The notes under the pieces were generated by a model, which did not search any database, was not told the origin of the DNA, and worked only from the letters and a program-made list of their open reading frames with translations. Of a stretch of 64,000 nt of DNA, positions 50,690 to 60,470 are shown one piece after another. Position 1 is the stretch's first letter, and every line of letters starts with the position of its first letter. The stretch is from Limimaricola soesokkakensis (GTDB taxonomy: Bacteria; Pseudomonadota; Alphaproteobacteria; Rhodobacterales; Rhodobacteraceae), in NCBI RefSeq assembly GCF_900172345.1, contig NZ_FWFY01000006.1, positions 62,001-126,000 of the forward strand, read 5' to 3'. A program made the translations under genes and the position numbers.

Positions 50690-51946
50690 TCAGCGCCGCC
50701 GCAGCGCCTCGGGCGTCGCGGCCTCGAGCCGTTCGAGATCGGGCGCGAAACCGATCGCCGCGCGGCCGCGTGCCAGCGCCTCGGCGCTCATGCAGCGCGC
50801 CGCATCGGCGATGGTCGGGTCGGGGTGGCGCTCCAGCGCGGCCAGTGTCTTGAGCATCGAGATCAGCACCTCGACCTGCCCCGCCCCGTCGCGGGCGATC
50901 GAGCCGAAGCCGTCCTGCATCAGATCCGCCGCGTCGAGCGGCACGACCCAGAGCCGGTCGTGCAGGGCCTCGTGTATCCCGTGGCCGATCTCGTCGCGAT
51001 AGGAGCCGATCACCCGGCCGATCCGGCCGATCACGTCGATAGCGGTTCCGGGGTCGTTGATGCCGGGGCTCAGGGCCTTGGAGCCGATCTCGGACAGCAT
51101 GATCAGCGAAAAGCGCGGGTCCTGCTCGGAGGTGCGCAGCTCGCCCAGATGGATGTTCGCGCGGGCCGCCTGTTCCAGCGCCTCGCCGCCGCCCACCAGA
51201 TGCGCCAGGGGTTCGCCCCGGTGCACGAAGCGACCGATCGGCGCGTCGAGATATATCCGCCCGTCATGTTCCTCGGCCGCGGCCTGCAGGCTTTCCTCGT
51301 AGATCGCCTGCACATAGGCGGTGCGCTCGGCGAGCAGCGGTCGGGCATGGGCCGGAATCCCGCCGGGCTCGAGCACATGCCCCCCGAGGCAGGGTCGCTC
51401 CATCCGCACCTTGAAGCTGCGCAACGCCTCGCGCTCGATCCGCGCGGTGGTGTCGACGAGGCTGCCGAGCGCCTGCAGATGCAGGATCCAGCGCAGGATC
51501 ACGAAGACGATCAACACCAGCACCGCCAGCGTGGCGAGGTAGAGCGTCACGATCTCCTTCTCGCCGTAATAGGGCGTCGACAGCAGGATGATCGCGGCGA
51601 GGGAATAGATATAGGCGCCGACGAAGGTGGCGAGGACGGTCTGGGTCGTGGTGTCGGCGAGCAGCATCCGATGCGCCCGCGGCGTCCATTTCGACGAGGC
51701 GGACTGGTGCACCGACACCATCACCGACAGCGAGAAGGTGGTGACCGCGAGCATCGATGTGGAGATGATGTCGAGCAGTCGGTTCAGCGCATCGGCACCG
51801 ATCACTTCCGACAGCCCGTCGGGGATCATCGGGCCGAACAGCTTGGCTGCGCCGAGCGCCACGAAGGCGAGGCCGGAGATCAGCGCGACGCGCACCCAAA
51901 GCCGGCGCGACAGGCGGTGGATCTTGCGCAACAGGGTGGGAAACAT
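50690..51946 (-). CDS. DUF2254 membrane protein
   Basis: This is a 418-residue predicted membrane protein. Four hydrophobic segments lie in the first 160 residues (including VALISGLAFVALGAAKLF and TLAVLVLIVFVILRWILH), followed by a large soluble domain (about 170-418) with motifs such as GRFVHRGEPLAHL and ALSPGINDPGTAIDVIGRI, which are conserved in DUF2254. The function is unknown. Start MFPTLLRK follows GAAGAATGC. It is divergent from the MobA-like gene. Confidence 0.85.
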   Translation of the reverse strand: MFPTLLRKIHRLSRRLWVRVALISGLAFVALGAAKLFGPMIPDGLSEVIGADALNRLLDIISTSMLAVTTFSLSVMVSVHQSASSKWTPRAHRMLLADTTTQTVLATFVGAYIYSLAAIILLSTPYYGEKEIVTLYLATLAVLVLIVFVILRWILHLQALGSLVDTTARIEREALRSFKVRMERPCLGGHVLEPGGIPAHARPLLAERTAYVQAIYEESLQAAAEEHDGRIYLDAPIGRFVHRGEPLAHLVGGGEALEQAARANIHLGELRTSEQDPRFSLIMLSEIGSKALSPGINDPGTAIDVIGRIGRVIGSYRDEIGHGIHEALHDRLWVVPLDAADLMQDGFGSIARDGAGQVEVLISMLKTLAALERHPDPTIADAARCMSAEALARGRAAIGFAPDLERLEAATPEALRRR

Positions 51947-52028
51947 GCATTCTTCCGTGTCAGACCGCTTCTGCCTTGATGCGCGCGGCGTCACGGCCCC
52001 AACGCCAGCCATCGAAAGGGAGTTGCAC

Positions 52029-52649
52029 GTGTTTCCCCTGTTGATCCTCGCAGCAGGCCGTTCGAGCCGGATGCGAGGCGCCGACAAGCTCGCGCAGGAG
52101 ATCGACGGCGTGCCGCTGCTGCGCCGTCAGGTGGCGGCGGCGATCGCGGCGGGGGCGCATGCCCATGTGGCGCTGCGCCCAGACGATCCGCGCGCTACGC
52201 TGATCGCCGGGCTCGACGCCGTGATCCTGCCGCTCGAGGAAAGCGCTGAGGGCATGGGCGGCACGCTGCGCGCGGGCGTGGCGAGGCTGCCCCCGGCGCG
52301 GCGCTTCGGGTTGTTGCCCGCCGATCTTCCCGATCTTGACGCGGCGATGATCGCGCAGGTGATCGCTGCCGCGGCGCGCGATGATGGCACGCTGGTCTGG
52401 CGTGGCGCGACGGCGGCGGGCCGTCCCGGCCACCCGGCATTCTGCGACGCTGCGCTCAGGCCGCGCTTCGCGGCCCTGTCGGGGGCGCAGGGTGGCCGTG
52501 CCGTGCTCGCCCCATACGCCGCGCGGACCCGGCTCGTGCCCCTGCCCGGAGAGGCGGCGCTGAGCGACCTCGACACGCCCGAGGACTGGGCCGGATGGCT
52601 GGCACGAAAAAGGGCGGAGGAATACGCTCCCCCGCCCGGCACTGGTTAA
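52029..52649 (+). CDS. MobA-like nucleotidyltransferase
   Basis: This is a 206-residue NTP-transferase of the MobA/MocA type. The nucleotide-binding start is LLILAAGRSSRMRGADKL, followed by RFGLLPADLPDLDAAMI (acidic metal site) and a C-terminal DLDTPEDW typical of molybdenum cofactor cytidylyltransferases. GTG at 52029 is preceded by AAAGGGAG; the frame is open upstream but overlaps DUF2254 on the other strand. No molybdoenzyme is nearby, so the substrate is uncertain. Confidence 0.83.
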   Translation: MFPLLILAAGRSSRMRGADKLAQEIDGVPLLRRQVAAAIAAGAHAHVALRPDDPRATLIAGLDAVILPLEESAEGMGGTLRAGVARLPPARRFGLLPADLPDLDAAMIAQVIAAAARDDGTLVWRGATAAGRPGHPAFCDAALRPRFAALSGAQGGRAVLAPYAARTRLVPLPGEAALSDLDTPEDWAGWLARKRAEEYAPPPGTG

Positions 52650-52656
52650 ACTTGGC

Positions 52657-52677
52657 GGGCGCGTGTTCTGCGCGCCC
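52657..52677. terminator. hairpin between the MobA-like and RTX genes
   Basis: A 7-bp stem (GGGCGCG, loop TGTTCTG, CGCGCCC) is followed on the plus strand by TTGTGTTCT. It lies between two convergent stops and probably ends the plus-strand transcript. Confidence 0.55.
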
Positions 52678-52685
52678 TTGTGTTC

Positions 52686-55055
52686 TCAGACTACCATCAA
52701 GCGCGCCTCGTGACGCTTGAGCGACTTGCGGGCGGAGCGGTAGCCCTGAAGACCCTCGCGACCGCGAAGCTCGGGGAACAGTTCGAAGATCTCGTCCCGC
52801 TGCTCGGCGCCGATCCCCTTGAGCGAGTGGTCGCCGGGCTGGAAGCTCTCGGTCCAGGCGCCGTTCGACAGCACCACCTCGTGGCGGTCGAACATGAAGT
52901 GGATGTAGCTGGTGCGCATCACGTCGATGGCGTGAATGCCCTGCGAGCCGACCAGATGCTTGGCCGCGGCCAGAACCTCGCTGTCCTCGAAGTAGAGCTG
53001 GGCCCGGTCACCGGTGAGCAACAGCCGGTGGTTGGGCGAGACCATCATGTCGCGCTCGGGCAGGCCGTTGCCGAGCGCGCCGGCGCGGATCATCACCGGC
53101 TTCAGATGCGGGCTGGTCAGGAACTGCGCCGGCCCGACCTGTTTGTGGCCGACCCAGCGGATCTCCTGGATGCCGTTGTCGCGGGTGATGACGCGGTCGC
53201 CCTCGCGCAGCTCCTCGACCAGCCGCTCGCCGCGCGGCGTGGCGATCACGGTGCCCGGGGTAAAGCAGGGCACGACGTTCTCGATCTCCTCGAAGCGCAG
53301 CGTGGTGCCGTCCTTGAAGTAGACGATGCCATCCTCGCGGTCGTCCGAGGTGTATTCGATCCGGTCGATGTCCTCGCCGCTCAGGTCGAGCGTGTCGTAG
53401 TCGTCGCCGCCTTCGCCACCGACCACGTGGTCGCCACCATTGCCGCCGATGAAGCTGTCGCGATCATCTTCGCCCGAGAGGAAATCGTTACCCTGACCGC
53501 CAATGATCGTATCATTGCCCTTGCCGCCAAAGACGGTGTCGTCGTCGATGCCGCCATCGAGCGTGTCATCGCCCTGCCCGCCAAAGAGCGTGTCGTCGTC
53601 ATCCTGGCCGAGGATGGTGTCGTTGCCTTTGCCGCCATGGAGTTCGTCCCGGCCGTTGTCGGTGACGAGATCGCCCTGATCGTCGCGGATGTTCAGGCTG
53701 TCCGGGAACTTGGGATCGAGGCCGCCGCGGATCACGTCGTCGCCGGCGCCGCCGAAGATGGTGTCGTTGCCTTCGCCGCCGGTCAGCTGGTCGTTGCCCT
53801 TGTTGCCATAGACGAGATCGTCATCGATGCCGGCATCGACGATGTCATTGCCCTCGCCGCCACGGATCGTGTCCTGATCGTCGCCGGTCGTGATCGTGTC
53901 GTTGCCCTTGCCGCCGAAGACCAGGTCGCGGTCGTCATAGGGGTCGGGATCGGCCTTGAGGTCGGGATAGGGGTTGTCGAAGCGATCGAGATCGGCGTGA
54001 CGGTCGCCATCGCTCGTGTCGATCACGTCGTCGCCGTCGCCGCCATGAATCTTGTCATTGCCCGCGCCGCCGAAAAGCGTGTCGTTGCCGGCGCCGCCGA
54101 AGATGGTGTCGTCGCCTGCCTCGCCATAGACGGTGTCATGGCCGGCGCCTGCATGGACGATGTCGTCGCCAAGGCCGGCGCGCACCGTGTCGTCGCCGCC
54201 ATAAGCCTCGATCCGGTCGTCGTTGGGGGCGTCGTCGCCGAGGATCGCATCCTCGTTGTCGACCCGATCACCATCCGGATCACCGGTATAGGCGAGGTCG
54301 ATCATGTCGTTGCCAGCGGTGCCCTCGACGATGCCGTCGGGACCTTTGGGGCAACTCACATTAAGCGCGACCTCGGCCGTGTCGGTGCCGCCACGGTCAT
54401 CGGTGATGGTATACTCGATCACCACGTCGCCGGTGAAACCCGGCTCGGGGGTGTAATGCAGCGAACCGTCATCCTGAATGACCACCTCGCCGCGGCTGGC
54501 GCGCGCGCCGGTGACGCGCAGAGGATCACCGTCCGGGTCGCTGTCGTTGGCGAGCACGTCGATGGTGACGGCCATGCCCTGGCTGGTGCTGGCGCTGTCG
54601 TTCTGGGCGTCGGGCGCGTGGTTGCCCTGCGGGTCCTTCTTGAAGTGCTCGATGTTGTAGAAGTCGAGCCGCTCGCCGGTCGGCTGCATGTGCTCGTCGA
54701 GGAACTGGATCCAGCCGCTCGAGCCGTTGCCGTCGCCATCGGGGACGATGTCCTTGGCATAGACGTTGCCCATGCCGCGCAAGTCGAGCGTATCGAAATC
54801 ATCCGCCTCGCCCGCGCCGCCGCCATACACGGCACCGCCACGCCCGGGGGTGAAAGTGTCGGCGCCTTCGTCGCCATACAGCGTGTCATGCGCGTCGCCG
54901 GACAGGTGATCATCGCCCGTCCCGCCATAAACTTCATCTACCCCGGCGCCGCCGTCGATCCGATCGTTGCCCGCGCCGCCATAGATCGCGTCGTCGCCGG
55001 CCCCGCCGTACAGCGTGTCGTCACCCGGGGTTCCGTCGATCCGATCGTTCGCCAT
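52686..55055 (-). CDS. RTX-repeat protein with cadherin-like and Hint domains
   Basis: This is a 789-residue acidic, calcium-binding protein. Residues about 1-80 and 235-560 hold many GGxGxDxUx nonapeptides (GGAGNDTLFGG and similar). Residues about 145-225 form a cadherin-like/Ig-like tandem domain (NDSDPDGDPLRV, DGSLHYTPEPGFTGD). From Cys597 (CFTPGTVIATPRGERLVEEL) a Hint_2 domain runs almost to the C-terminus, with SPNHRLLL near residue 673. Such proteins in roseobacters are presumed exported by type I secretion. No T1SS genes are adjacent. Start MANDRIDG at 55055 is the only reasonable one. Confidence 0.9.
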   Translation of the reverse strand: MANDRIDGTPGDDTLYGGAGDDAIYGGAGNDRIDGGAGVDEVYGGTGDDHLSGDAHDTLYGDEGADTFTPGRGGAVYGGGAGEADDFDTLDLRGMGNVYAKDIVPDGDGNGSSGWIQFLDEHMQPTGERLDFYNIEHFKKDPQGNHAPDAQNDSASTSQGMAVTIDVLANDSDPDGDPLRVTGARASRGEVVIQDDGSLHYTPEPGFTGDVVIEYTITDDRGGTDTAEVALNVSCPKGPDGIVEGTAGNDMIDLAYTGDPDGDRVDNEDAILGDDAPNDDRIEAYGGDDTVRAGLGDDIVHAGAGHDTVYGEAGDDTIFGGAGNDTLFGGAGNDKIHGGDGDDVIDTSDGDRHADLDRFDNPYPDLKADPDPYDDRDLVFGGKGNDTITTGDDQDTIRGGEGNDIVDAGIDDDLVYGNKGNDQLTGGEGNDTIFGGAGDDVIRGGLDPKFPDSLNIRDDQGDLVTDNGRDELHGGKGNDTILGQDDDDTLFGGQGDDTLDGGIDDDTVFGGKGNDTIIGGQGNDFLSGEDDRDSFIGGNGGDHVVGGEGGDDYDTLDLSGEDIDRIEYTSDDREDGIVYFKDGTTLRFEEIENVVPCFTPGTVIATPRGERLVEELREGDRVITRDNGIQEIRWVGHKQVGPAQFLTSPHLKPVMIRAGALGNGLPERDMMVSPNHRLLLTGDRAQLYFEDSEVLAAAKHLVGSQGIHAIDVMRTSYIHFMFDRHEVVLSNGAWTESFQPGDHSLKGIGAEQRDEIFELFPELRGREGLQGYRSARKSLKRHEARLMVV

Positions 55056-55615
55056 TCCTCGTCTCCTTCATCGGGACACCGTCCCCGCCCGCACTCGCTC
55101 AGATCTTCGCCGCCTGCCCGCCAATGGGCGCACCGGTGGACTCCGGCAACGGCTCGGGCGGCTGCCCAGGAAGAGGTCTGCTGTCTCCCCCCAGGGTCAC
55201 ATGCAGAATTCCCGTACTCCGCCAGCTTCGGGACGGAGCGTCCTTTCCAAGCTCGAAACACAAATATTACGCAGGACCCGACCGACAAAGGAAAAATTGT
55301 CCAAAACATGGTGCCAAAGGGTCATCTATCGGGAGAAGCGAGGGCCTTCATGGACGCACCGAGCGCAGATTGACCGACTTTAGGAAACAGAAGACTTCGC
55401 CAATCCGCCATAATGCCATCGAAAACAAGCCACTGGCGATTGCCGGTCATTTTATTGTCGCCATAGACCGAACGGAGGGCGCCACAATCCATGCGCCACC
55501 GACCTATACCTTTGCCTCATTACCGCCACTATTCGTCGTTGCCGCATCGCGGCTAGTGGGTCGGCTTCTGGACAATTGTCCGCCCAGAGCAGTGAAACGC
55601 GGCAAAGGCGGCGGC
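55056..55615. other. 560-base stretch without a supported gene
   Basis: This lies between the start of the RTX gene and the end of the ygiB-like gene (both minus strand), so the part near 55056 should contain the RTX promoter. It is AT-richer than its surroundings (CAAATATTACGCAGG, TTTTATTGTCGCC). A long plus-strand frame crosses it but has no domain or codon bias. I saw no RNA gene. Confidence 0.45.
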
Positions 55616-56218
55616 TCAGCCGCCGAAGCTGCGCAGACCGCCGCCGGTGCGGGCCGCACCGAACCCGCCGGTGCGGGCCACGGTGGCGCGGGTCATCGGC
55701 GCCGCGGTGCGGGTCACCGGCCCGGCCTTGAAGGCATTGGGTGACAGCGAGGTGCTGCCACGCGCCTGGTTCAGCACCGTACCGCCGGGGGTGGCAAAGC
55801 CGCCGGATGAGCGGCCGTAGAAGGGCTGCGCCATCGCGCCGCGCCCGCCGAGCATGTTGCCCAGAAGGTAGCCAGCCATCAGTGGCAGGAACACCGAGCC
55901 ACCGCCGCCCGGTCGTTCCTCGACCATGCATTCGCCGCCATGTTCGGCCTCGCAGAGCGCCTCTTCGTCATAGCGCGGCGCGGTTTCGACATGCGCCTCG
56001 AGCGCTTCGCCGAAGCCCTGTTCGCAGCTTTCCTCGGTGACCCAGGTGCCCGGCCCGGCCGCGGCTTCGAGGCAGGCATCGAGCGTCGGGAAGGCTGCGG
56101 AGGGCACCTCCTCCTCGCGGCAGGCGGCCAGGCTGAAGGCGGCGGCGCCCAAAAGCGCGATGCGCACGTGGCGCGAGCGCTTGCGCGGTGTAGCGGGGGG
56201 ATGGCTGGCGATGGTCAT
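55616..56218 (-). CDS. DUF1190 (YgiB-like) lipoprotein
   Basis: This is a 200-residue exported protein of the DUF1190/YgiB group. After a basic N-terminal stretch (PRKRSRHVRI) a hydrophobic segment ends in the lipobox SLAAC. The mature part has the conserved pattern AFPTLDACLEAAAGPGTWVTEESCEQGFGEA with two Cys and a second pair in ALCEAEHGGECMVEERPGG, then a Gly/Ser/Thr-rich, probably disordered C-terminus. It directly follows the ygiC-type gene, the known partner. Confidence 0.82.
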   Translation of the reverse strand: MTIASHPPATPRKRSRHVRIALLGAAAFSLAACREEEVPSAAFPTLDACLEAAAGPGTWVTEESCEQGFGEALEAHVETAPRYDEEALCEAEHGGECMVEERPGGGGSVFLPLMAGYLLGNMLGGRGAMAQPFYGRSSGGFATPGGTVLNQARGSTSLSPNAFKAGPVTRTAAPMTRATVARTGGFGAARTGGGLRSFGG

Positions 56219-56241
56219 GGCGGTCTCCTCCTCGCGCGCGG

Positions 56242-57417
56242 TCAGGCGCGAATGAAATGCGGCTTGAAGCGGCTCAGGTCGCGCGTGATGCGGCCGCGAT
56301 CCTCGCGCAGCCCCATCGCCACGCAAGTCTCGCCGACGATCCAAGCGCCGACCACCGGGTGCATGCCGTCGAAGACCGGCAGCGGATGGTAGGCCTGCAG
56401 GATCGCCGGATGGCCGTCATAGCTGCGATCCGGCGCACGCTCCCTGCCCTGCGGCGTCACGATATCTATGCTCGATCCCTCGCGGGAGAAGAGGGGTTTG
56501 CGCACATGGCCGTCCGACAGTGCCGCGCGGGCGGCGGGCTGGGTCGCCTCATCCTCGAAATAGGCGGGAAGCAGGTTCGGATGCCCCTCGAACAGCCGCC
56601 ACAGCACCGGCAGGATGCCCTTGTTCGACAGGATCGCCTTCCAGGGCGGCTCGAGGAACTGGCAGCGGGCCTGCGGCAGCGCCTCGGCGAAGTCATCGCG
56701 CAGCATGTCCTCCCAGGGGTAGAGCTTGAACATCGCGCCGATCACCCGGCCCTCGCCATCGGCGAACTGGCCCGCCTCGGTCAGGCCGATTTCGGGGATC
56801 GGCACGAAATGCGCGCCGAGGCCCGCCTCGCGTGCGGCCCAAGCCATGTATTCGGTGGTGGCGTAATCTTCGGGGTCATCGGGAAAACAGGCGAAATGCA
56901 GATCGGTATCGGGCGCGAATATCTCCGCCAGCCGCGCCACCAGCGCTTCGTGGAGGCCGTTGAACTGGTCCGAGCCCTCGGGCAGCGCTCCGGCCTCGAC
57001 CATGTCCTCGAGCCACTGCCACTGGAACGCCGCACTCTCGTAGAGGGCGGTCGGCGTGTCGGCGTTGTATTCCAGCAGCTTCGCGGGACCTTCGCCGTCA
57101 TGGGCCAGGTCGAAACGCCCGTAGAGCTCGGGCTCGCCCGCTTCCCAAGACGCCGCGATCATCGGCCGGGCCGCTTCGGGGATCGCGAGGCGGTCCATCA
57201 AATCGTCGGAGCGCAGCACGTGGTCCACGGCCTCGCGGCACATGCCGTGCAGCTCGGTGGCCGGGTCCTCGATCATGGTCTCGACCTCGTCGAGATCGAA
57301 GGCGTAGACGGTGTCCTCGTCCCAATAGGGCTCGCCATGCATGTGATGAAAGGTGAAGCCGGCCTCGCGGGCCTTATCCTCGAAATCCGGGCGGGCGCCC
57401 GTGGCGATGCGCTGCAT
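56242..57417 (-). CDS. YgiC-type glutathionylspermidine synthase family protein
   Basis: This is a 391-residue ATP-grasp enzyme of the glutathionylspermidine synthase family. Motifs include YWDEDTVYAFDLDEVE, ELYGRFDLAHDGEGPAKLLEYNADTPTALYESA (substrate-binding), and FSREGSSIDIV with EPPWKAILSNKGILPVLWRLFEGHPNLLPAYF. The amidase half of the E. coli bifunctional enzyme is absent, as in YgiC. The acceptor substrate is unknown. The start MQRIATG leaves 24 bases to the ygiB-like gene downstream, making a two-gene unit. Confidence 0.88.
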   Translation of the reverse strand: MQRIATGARPDFEDKAREAGFTFHHMHGEPYWDEDTVYAFDLDEVETMIEDPATELHGMCREAVDHVLRSDDLMDRLAIPEAARPMIAASWEAGEPELYGRFDLAHDGEGPAKLLEYNADTPTALYESAAFQWQWLEDMVEAGALPEGSDQFNGLHEALVARLAEIFAPDTDLHFACFPDDPEDYATTEYMAWAAREAGLGAHFVPIPEIGLTEAGQFADGEGRVIGAMFKLYPWEDMLRDDFAEALPQARCQFLEPPWKAILSNKGILPVLWRLFEGHPNLLPAYFEDEATQPAARAALSDGHVRKPLFSREGSSIDIVTPQGRERAPDRSYDGHPAILQAYHPLPVFDGMHPVVGAWIVGETCVAMGLREDRGRITRDLSRFKPHFIRA

Positions 57418-57519
57418 GATCGGTCCCCCCGCGCGCAACCTGCGCGCCAGTCGGACCTATCGCGAGCACGCGGCGCGGGCCAGCCCCAAGAGTGGCTTCG
57501 CATCGAAACGTGAGCAAAG

Positions 57520-57534
57520 CTGGTGCCGGTGGGG
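57520..57534. repeat. attachment-site direct repeat, outer copy
   Basis: The 15 bases CTGGTGCCGGTGGGG are identical to 60456-60470, which is the 3' end of the tRNA-Leu gene (acceptor arm plus CCA). Such a repeat is the expected outer boundary of an element integrated into the tRNA. Confidence 0.75.
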
Positions 57535-57535
57535 T

Positions 57536-57640
57536 GAGTTTTGTTCCCGCTACAGGTACCAGGGAAACCTCCAACGTATTGATGCGCCTCGGCTTTTGAC
57601 TGGATCAAGCCAAGGCGCAGTACATTCCGGAGGTATGCCT
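57536..57640 (+). repeat. inverted, diverged copy of the tRNA 3' end and integrase leader
   Basis: On the plus strand this resembles a decayed tRNA-Leu 3' end (ending GGTACCA at 57556-57562), followed by a dyad at 57586-57617 that matches 30 of 32 bases of the sequence after the tRNA on the minus strand (60401-60432), and then a start-of-integrase-like segment. It is in the opposite orientation to the other copy. Confidence 0.7.
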
Positions 57641-57934
57641 GCCGAAAGCAGTTGCGTCTGACCTCGTACAGATCACCTCAGGGATGAAGATTCCCTAACG
57701 GAAAGCAAGTTTTTCTGGTAGGTCTGGTCTGTGTTTGACGAGTTATGCTTGTTTAACTGGCGGTGTCACGGCTCAGATCCGGCAATTGACCACTTCGCCT
57801 GAGCAGCACAGATGAATGACCGCCTTGTCTGAGGCCGTGACCCACTTCCTCGCTTTTGGCCACTGATCGAACAACTGCGCAGTTCAAGCAACTCTCATCT
57901 TGCCTGCCGATGCAAAACCGAAACTTGCAGATAA

Positions 57935-57956
57935 ACCGGGGCGGGAAGGCCCCGGT
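57935..57956 (-). terminator. terminator of the alanine-rich repeat gene
   Basis: The stem ACCGGGGC / GCCCCGGT (loop of 6) lies 23 bases past the stop of the minus-strand gene at 57979. It is followed by TTTATCTGC on the minus strand and by CTTTCT on the plus strand. Confidence 0.7.
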
Positions 57957-57978
57957 CTTTCTCCATTCGGCGGCGATA

Positions 57979-59025
<1,047 letters not shown>

Positions 59026-59221
59026 TCGGGGGTCCTCCTTCCTGACATGCCCTGGTGAACTGCAGCTCGATCACGGCCTAATTCTTGTGCAAGTGAGACT
59101 TTTTCAGGCCTTTGTCCCTTTGGTCAAAGCATTCCCCTGGGGCCGGGCGGACTGGCGCCAATGGTCCTTCAATCCGGTACGGGGGCAGTCGTCTTGTCCG
59201 TCCCTTACAGGGATCGAACCT
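59026..59221. other. gap between the repeat-protein gene and the integrase remnant
   Basis: This 196-base gap lies upstream of the repeat-protein gene on the minus strand and should contain its promoter. The bases nearest the start are AGGAGGACCCCCGA, a very strong ribosome site just before the ATG. I found no clear -35/-10 pair and no other gene. Confidence 0.5.
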
Positions 59222-60394
59222 TTACGTTTCGCCGGCAGCTGCGGATTGCATCCACCTTCGCAAGACGATCAGAGGGTAGCCTTTCCCGTAACCGTGACCG
59301 ACGCCCTCGGTTTGCCAACCGCCGATTTGGCCACGATGTCTGCTGGGCATTCCACTGCCCGTAGCCGGTCACGCATCGAGTGCCGGAAGCTATGCATGGT
59401 GGTCCCCTTCGGCACATAGGCCTTGAGCCACTTGTTGAGACCTGCACTGGCAGCATTCGCGTTTGTGGTGTCGGTCTTGTTATAGCGAGGGAAGGCGAAA
59501 GCCGTGCCGTCCTGCGCCTCCAACAGCCGCCCTGCCGCCCATCGTACCGAGCCAACGAGAGGGACTTCCCTCGCGCTGCCAGCCGTCTTGAGCCTACGCC
59601 ACGGGTGCAGAGTAATCCGGGCCGTGTAGTTGCCGTCAGCGTCCTGCACGATGTCCTCGCAGAGCAGCCCCGCTGCCTCTGCTATCCGCATCCCCGTATC
59701 CGCGACCAAAGCAACCAGCCAGCGCATCTCATCGTCCAGGCGGTAGCACTCGGCCTGTACAGCATGGATAGCCTCAACCGGAACAGGCTGACGGTCCGAA
59801 ACACCTGCTGAACGGTCGTAGTAGACCTTGCCGAAGAGGTTCATCAGCTCGATCCCCTCTTCATTGCCAGCGAAGTTGATGACCGACCGCACCGTGCCGA
59901 AGACCCAGGTAATGCTGCTGCCAGCCATGCCACGAGCAATCAGAGCATCGCGGAAAGCATTGGCGTCCGCCTTCGTGTAGCTCGTGAGAGGCTTGTCTCC
60001 GCAGGTGTCGATCACATAGCCGCAAGCCCGCTCTGCTGCCCGGTGAAAGGTGATCCCTTTCCCGTCACCCTTGAGCCGCAGGTATGTCACCACAGCCTCG
60101 GAAAGCCTCATGCAGTCGATGTTGACACTGCCGCCCTCGGAGGTCCGCTGACGGGGATCAGCCACTCCAGTCGCAGCATGTGCTTCCCTGGAAGGTCCGC
60201 ATCCTGACTGCGGAGGTGGTCCCAATATTCATCGAGCTAGTTGGCCGCTCGTACGGCTCGTGCAGCTGCCACTGTAGCGAATACGAGATCTTCGATGAGG
60301 TGTAGTGGCGTCTCAGTTCCGTCGGCACCCGACGTTGGAAGTAGAAGATGCCGCCCTTGAGAAAGCAGTGGGGGGCAGAAATATACTCCGGCAT
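59222..60394 (-). pseudogene. decayed tyrosine integrase
   Basis: This is a broken integrase gene of a family common in Rhodobacteraceae. It starts with the DUF6538-type N-terminus (MPEYISAPHCFLKGGIFYF, 60394), which is frameshifted after ISYSL near 60274. The next frame has a TAG at 60237-60239 (AAN stop LDEYW) and shifts again near 60150-60175. The catalytic part is then open: DTGMRIAEAAGL with the first Arg and HSFRHSMRDRL with the His-x-x-Arg. A third shift near 59326-59331 puts the tail IGGWQTEGVGHGYGKGY, with the expected catalytic Tyr, out of frame. Intact function is very unlikely. Confidence 0.88.
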
Positions 60395-60400
60395 GTACTA

Positions 60401-60432
60401 CGCCTTGGCTTGATCCGATCAAAAGCCGAGGC
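60401..60432 (-). repeat. dyad after tRNA-Leu, inner copy
   Basis: On the minus strand this 32-base dyad (GCCTCGGCTTTTGATCGG and on) lies between tRNA-Leu and the integrase start. Its arms CGCCTCGGCTT and AAGCCAAGGCG pair with one mismatch. The other copy (57586-57617) is in inverted orientation. It may be a tRNA 3' processing or recombination-arm site. Confidence 0.65.
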
Positions 60433-60455
60433 GTTACAGTGCCTTGGAGATTTCA

Positions 60456-60470
60456 CTGGTGCCGGTGGGG
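60456..60470. repeat. attachment-site direct repeat, tRNA copy
   Basis: CTGGTGCCGGTGGGG, identical to 57520-57534. It covers the last 14 bases of the tRNA-Leu gene (CCA, discriminator and acceptor strand) plus one flanking base, the usual core for tRNA-targeting integrases. Confidence 0.75.

Larger units (their letters stand above)
57418..57978. other. left part of the tRNA-Leu element, no gene
   Basis: This 561-base stretch holds the outer end of the integrated element: the 15-bp tRNA-derived repeat (57520-57534), a decayed tRNA-Leu 3' end plus dyad (57536-57640) and a terminator (57935-57956). From about 57640 to 57930 the sequence is AT-richer than the genome and contains no credible reading frame. 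Confidence 0.6.

Noticed and set aside
53400-54300. CRISPR-like periodicity in the RTX gene
   Set aside because: The periodic sequence encodes GGxGxDxxx nonapeptides in frame; the units are not identical repeats with unique spacers.
52680-55373. 897-residue open frame on the plus strand opposite the RTX gene
   Set aside because: It is the antisense image of a strongly biased GC-rich repeat gene; its protein is a monotonous V/A/D sequence without domains, and the minus strand carries recognisable RTX and Hint motifs.
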